Positions 63,801 through 64,000 of a stretch of 64,000 nt of DNA are shown piece by piece (positions within the stretch are counted from its first letter, which is position 1; the number at the start of each line of letters is the position of its first letter). Both the position numbers and the translations under genes were made by a program. Source of the DNA: Verrucomicrobiota bacterium (GTDB lineage: Bacteria > Verrucomicrobiota > Verrucomicrobiia > Limisphaerales > JAEYXS01). The notes under the pieces are model-generated. The model saw nothing but the letters and a program-made list of their open reading frames with translations. It made no database searches and was not told where the DNA came from. Location: NCBI GenBank assembly GCA_023431185.1, contig JAEYXS010000024.1, positions 15,909-79,908 of the forward strand. The letters are read 5' to 3'.

Positions 63801-64000
63801 AGGAAGCCCGTCAACACGCTCGCTCCCGTGAACACCGTCCCGCTGTCCTCCGTCACCGTCGCGTTCACACCGTTCACCGTCAGGCTGCCAAAGTTCACAT
63901 CGTTACCCGCCTGATCGCCCAGCGTGATGCTGCTCGCCGTCGCCGTGAAGCTCGCCGCTCCCGTGATCGCCAGATCCGCGTTCGCATCGTCCGTGATGTC
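51848..64000 (-). CDS. Giant repetitive exoprotein, TpsA-like adhesin, 5' end outside window
   Basis: More than 4,040 codons are open and the frame continues past the right edge, so the N-terminal signal and TPS domain are not visible. The protein is rich in Thr, Asn, Ala, Val and Gly, has almost no cysteine, and consists of tandem beta-helix-type repeats of several classes (see repeat entries). Its last about 150 residues are not repetitive (FNLNNKIYSMEEIFGRDVPN to LTSYDLAAIEDARKNR) and there is no C-terminal barrel, so export must rely on the TpsB gene 14 bp downstream. It is probably a surface-exposed filamentous adhesin. The length is large even for this class. Confidence 0.9.
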   Translation of the reverse strand, partial: DITDDANADLAITGAASFTATASSITLGDQAGNDVNFGSLTVNGVNATVTEDSGTVFTGASVLTGFLTLTSAGDITDDATADLSVTGIGSLTATASSITLGDAVANDLNFGQLTVNGANATITEDSGTDFTGSSTLTGALTLTSAGDITDDANADLAITGAASFTATASSITLGDQAGNDVNFGSLTVNGVNATITEDSGTDFTGSSTLTGFLTLVSNGAITDDANADLAITGNANFNAGANNITLGDQAGNDINFGSLTLNGATVAVTEDSAMEIAGATATTSLTLFANGHVTQTAIITTPTLSVTVTPATVDLTDILLGLNNDVSGAVTFAEANADALRDVTWRNVSATATWPTLPATATINDLTVQHTMTGIIITADLTLKDIAGPDSGDLNLLAGGGSITQNAGVELLIPGTTTLSATGNITLTEANDFDQTVNGTTSLTAGDGLVTILAGQNVNIRDINDIIIDASNATTGGTLTSLTVTSDAGIIYIEDSNLTTATPVTITTVNNQTYNGNVVLEQDTIMNSTASGTISFSGTINSDAAGTPRSLEVNTAGLTQFNGAFVGDVADLSSLTTDSVASGILGGNTELTGTFDTTTFQLHRDAVVLKTDVVINTGAATFESTINSEATELNGLTVNTSGGGRTTLGDGVGTDTIGGVDRLEFIITNADGETWLGAGNINLNGASATFNDPVLLLVNTAIDEDGAGNITFNSTVDSATGNFTLSVDTMAGATIFNGAVGNGAIASSVALGSVFTDADGTTQINGGAVTTTGTQTYLDPVTIGDPDGTPAGDDSAGNFLTQAAAEANAGYLNSRTTLTSTGGNTIRFGSTINDDATAGEAHLIINTTGITRFDGLIGNTAPLSTLLLGPSGAVKDITFNTGDETHINSTATHTTPTTAGQLDAVTKVTNIRTVGFQTYNDDVKLAPFSEVSTANADVILRAGPGATVTFANRVDGDVHNQQGLTVFADQINISTAEIGVLVQLEFLDISAGPSGIQNLDLTSNFEVYFNAGLVVLGTVEANGFDLTVTADDITFAGGPNSVMAGNAGTPANPNAELILRPLSTAVAMNIGSTVDVPATFSLSDSDLAALADGWSAITIGRFDGANPITVDSSTFRDPVRIQAPAAGGTINVIGNIVSTATLAEAQAAADNFAEDRNAANATITVDAFGLGVGMFPADGAGVLFYGPDSTTFLAANITTAGTAIQFTDAVVVTGNSILDTTAGGGVAAGADIIFDFTTNDDGNGATGSLLILNAGTTGDIDFRGAIGNTAPISSLSILSARDVDVDSTLAAGSFTQTAGTGTTVLRGDVTTTAVQGVNITATGITLGDDGDASMADATPNFSGDGAANGITVTTGGNAARFNGPVTLAGGNIVVTAAAGTITFEKTVNGAQNLTANSTATTTFAGLVGGTTPLTSLTTDAGGTTAINGAGVATTANQTYNDNVTLGVAAVTLTGVDVTFNGTVDGPAALTVTASGVTTFGDAAADTVGATTALLSITTDAAGTTTINGASVRTSGTQVYNDAVTYTTDINFTGSTVTFNQALAGGANNLTITGNAVFGDAAADTVNTGAILVTLATTVNAATVNTGAENQTYNGDVTLNTDVNFTGATVQFDEDVTGGANNLTVTGNAVFGNAANDAVSTGTILVTGATTVNGGTVTTTGETQTYNGDVTVNTPVNFTGTTVQFDEDIIAGANAVTVTGIAIIGSAADDVVNAGALTVTGASTINAGAITTALNQTYTGAVTLGSGTTLTAGGSLLASSTVDGNFDLILAVTGSSTFTGAVGAGAAIGDGTGAAITINSTGATEFQSTVNAASGIIQAAAAGTVTFRDNVTIAGTGDTDSNFANSVVLDGLTFTSGDGVVFGSSAADVVTLSGGPVTLVISGTTTVNAIVNGNQDLVINSTGNTTFNAAVGGTTAATEIGDGTGASITFGAGAGAVTFESTVRTQTGMAQNNTAGLVTFRDNVTISNGDTASTFDGNVVLDGMTFDSARGVTFGNAATDTVTLSSGDVTLVIDEATVFNALVDGGQDLIINSLGTTAFNAAVGATIAIGDGTGASLTIGAGAGAVTFNSTLRTATGITQSGTAGLLTFDEDVNILGAGTGTTLSGNVLLDGLTFTSAGAVTIGDAGTDTLTLSEGNVTLAVAGVTTVNASTDGAFDLIINSTGTTTFAAPVGFNTAIGDGTGASITLGAGAGAVTFSSTLRTATGLLQDNAAGTVTFDGDVTIVAAGTATILNGNVVLDGLTFTSAGAITIGNAAADTLTLSEGTVTIASTGAGATGNITINSTVTGAQALIVNTAGTTAFNAPVGTPAALLSLTTDAVGATTIGANITTTGAQTFNDPVTLTANAVLTAGTDVNFNSTLNGTFNLTVTAAGVTRFNGTVGNTADLAVFIVNGGGTAIINTPQIDAVAVQFDDAVILAADTTVTGTSSIRFNSTITGANFDLTTVVGAAFTQFNGNVTGVDVLNTTGTATFINTALISGNVLNFDDAIGIDAANVLLVGQTSVDFALTIGSTGLGGGEAGNNLTINSPIVGFNGAVSPSAAFLDQIGTLTVDGTTAGAGVTTINIAAPGANGNHINATVANFNQSVLLEADTAVRGATSVTFASLVNSAAAEANDLTVNSPTTLFGGVVGGLAGGTLGTLNTDAAGTTTIDTTAITAAVVDFNDAIVLNQSVTVTGTTSVDFASTINSQAAEANSLTVNSPTTAFHGIVGALVPLGTLSTDAAGTTTIDTTAMTAAVLDFNDAVIIDVSTTLNGTTSIDFAGTVNSQVAEVNNLTLNSPVTGFHGIVGGTTPLGTITTDAAGTTTIDTTAMSAAVLDFNDAVVIDQNTTLTGTTSVDFASTVNSVALENNNLTINSPVTGFHGIVGAASPLGTLSTDAAGTTTIDTTAVTANVVDFNDAVVVDQDLLLTGLTSVDFALTVNSAAAEANDLTVNSPVTAFHGIVGGAAGGAFGTLSTDAPGTTTLDTTAITAAIVDFNDAVIVDQDLLITGTTSVDFAGTVNSAAAEANDLTINSPVTAFHGVVGGAAGGALGTLATDAAGTTTIDTAAMNAATMDFNDAIIIDVGTVLTATTLIDFASTVNSAVGEANNLTINSPSTTFNGVVGGTTPLGTLTTDAAGTTTINTSALSAAVVDFNDAIVIAVDATVTGTVSVDFASTVNSQAGEANDLTVNSPVTAFHGIVGGAGGGALGTLTTDAVGVTTIDTTAITGATLDFNDQVTLSQNVVLNGTTTVDFAQTVDSDAIGSPRSLLVNSPLTVFGGAVGGSLPLASLTTDGSGGLNLTRINGGLVTTTGDQTYNDTVRLGANTILTGNDITFATLLDSSEGALRTLLINSTGGGITTFNGAVGTLDRLARLETNLDGRTDINAVTINLNGASALFNDPVLLLANLTINEAGAGSITFNNTLNGAFALVVNSDGGGLTTFNGVVGGITPLVSITTDADGATQINGGVVTTTGFQLYNDPVTIGANTVLNSTAAGNITFVTTLDGPFTLLVNTAGTTTFGGPVGGITPLNSVTTDAPGSTSINGGSVLTFGTQTYNDPVNLGANTIITSTGAAALGNVTFNSTVNGAFTLLVNTAGNTDFNGLVGNITPLVSLTTDAPGTVSIDGGGVTTTGFQLYNDPATIGANTTLASTAAGNITFMQTLDGAFTLNVNTAGNTVFNGVVGGITPLVSVVTDAPGATQVNGTAVTTTGLQTYNDPTTVGANTVFTSTGAGNITFNGTLDDDAVAGAANVTVNTAGATTFNAPVGGITPLTSLTTDAPGTVAINGGVVTTTANQTYNDPATLGANTVLTSLLAGNITFAQTLDDDGAAVPTSNLIVNTTGTTTFGGVVGGIAPLTSITTQDSTGAPYSGLATDITAINGGAVTTTGFQLYNDNVTVNQDTVLTSTTVGDITIGLPNPPVPWGPTTLMGTVPGVDMIIAALGGNVQINAAVSAVDTINGQAVATFIGANPGNTGIILYYSLPNSPFVFIYTAPPASFNLNNKIYSMEEIFGRDVPNLFKYPGDAQSVSSDISVLLTTNRVEKLIGAMPTDKILTSYDLAAIEDARKNR
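52360..54060. repeat. Exoprotein repeat class A, about 78 residues
   Basis: About seven tandem copies of a roughly 234-bp unit. Each encodes YNDPxTIGANTxLxSTxAGN, a LDGxFTLxVNTAGxTxFNG part and GGITPLxSxTTDAPGxTxING. Copies differ at many positions, so this block is older than the class at the right end of the window. Confidence 0.75.
54300..56200. repeat. Exoprotein repeat class B, about 78-81 residues
   Basis: About eight tandem copies spaced by roughly 231-245 bp. Each encodes TDAAGTTTIDTTAxxAAVxD, then DFNDAVxxD, GTTSVDFASTVNS and NSPVTAFHGIVGG. The alternation of ...GGTTPLGTL and ...GGAAGGALGTL ends gives the length variants. Confidence 0.75.
57050..58700. repeat. Exoprotein repeat class C, about 129 residues
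   Basis: About four copies of a roughly 390-bp unit. Each encodes GDGTGASITxGAGAGAVTFx, STLRTATG, LDGLTFTSAGAxTxGxA, DTLTLSEGxVTL and DLIINSTGTTxFxAxVG. It is longer than the other classes and begins and ends on different motifs. Confidence 0.7.
58800..59480. repeat. Exoprotein repeat class D
   Basis: About three copies of a roughly 65-70-residue unit encoding QTYNGDVTxNTDVNFTGxTV, QFDEDVTGGANNLTVTGNAV and FGNAAxDxVxTGxILV. It lies between class C and the less regular N-terminal part. Confidence 0.6.
63170..64000. repeat. Exoprotein repeat class E, 73 residues, with near-identical DNA copies
   Basis: At least four copies of a 219-bp (73-residue) unit encoding NFGSLTVNGVNATITEDSGT, LTGxLTLTSAGDITDDANAD and ASFTATASSITLGDQAGND. 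The stretch 63421-63561 matches 63859-63999 with, by hand count, two differences in 141 bp, exactly two periods apart. The array continues beyond the window. Confidence 0.85.

Noticed and set aside
51818..63914. Many long plus-strand open frames opposite the exoprotein gene, up to about 800 codons
   Set aside because: They are the mirror image of a repetitive, codon-biased gene; their translations are low-complexity, repeat with the same period and match no family, while the minus frame is uninterrupted for over 12 kb with protein-like repeats.
1..64000. tRNA, rRNA or prophage genes
   Set aside because: No cloverleaf-like sequence, rRNA segment, integrase or phage structural gene was recognised by eye; a covariance-model scan would be decisive.

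Overview
The window looks like chromosomal DNA of a GC-rich Verrucomicrobiota bacterium, most likely of the Pedosphaera/Limisphaerales kind. This is inferred from gene content alone: a cytochrome c/WD40 fusion, Ig-like secreted proteins with a verrucomicrobial style C-terminus, a kexin-like protease with P domain, DUF1361 and DUF4153 membrane proteins, and abundant short palindromic intergenic repeats. No rRNA, tRNA, CRISPR array, transposase or integrase was recognised.

Layout. 1-4.8 kb: end of a cysteine desulfurase gene, a small membrane protein, Hsp20, a hybrid histidine kinase and a response regulator. 4.9-7.8 kb: a minus-strand type III polyketide synthase, methyltransferase and FAD oxidoreductase operon, probably for a phenolic or pyrone lipid, diverging from a diacylglycerol kinase-like gene. 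8.9-15 kb: a minus-strand run from ispH through a ferritin-like protein and several membrane proteins. 15.1-16.0 kb: a winged-helix regulator and membrane partner; a 15-base operator-like palindrome occurs both at this operon and in front of ispH. 16.1-18.8 kb: a membrane protein with a ParB-like N-terminal box, then azoR-doxX-pirin behind a candidate sigma-54 promoter with a large upstream palindrome. 18.8-31 kb: TatD hydrolase, cytochrome/WD40 protein, lipoprotein, HrpB helicase, class V aminotransferase, a galactokinase-like protein lacking catalytic motifs next to a pterin dehydratase, and a secreted S8 protease.

31-36.1 kb is the accessory-looking part: about 1.4 kb of repeat-rich non-coding DNA, an RraB-like plus unknown (possibly SUKH-like) gene pair, an Ig-like secreted protein flanked by about 150-bp direct repeats derived from a small neighbouring gene, and a MITE-like inverted-repeat element. 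A second element of the same family lies at 41.2 kb. 36.1-43.6 kb holds a Rieske/TPR cluster, a HAD phosphatase, a two-subunit 2-oxoacid:ferredoxin oxidoreductase and small genes.

43.7-50.1 kb is a probable five-gene operon: MarR regulator, apolipoprotein N-acyltransferase, lysophospholipid acyltransferase/acyl-ACP synthetase, MFS transporter and alpha/beta hydrolase. These fit together as lipoprotein N-acylation coupled to recycling of the lysophospholipid by-product. 50.1-64 kb (minus strand) is a two-partner secretion locus: a TpsB outer-membrane transporter preceded by a giant repetitive exoprotein gene of more than 4,000 codons whose 5' end lies outside the window. Its repeats fall into several distinct tandem classes, one of which contains almost identical DNA copies.
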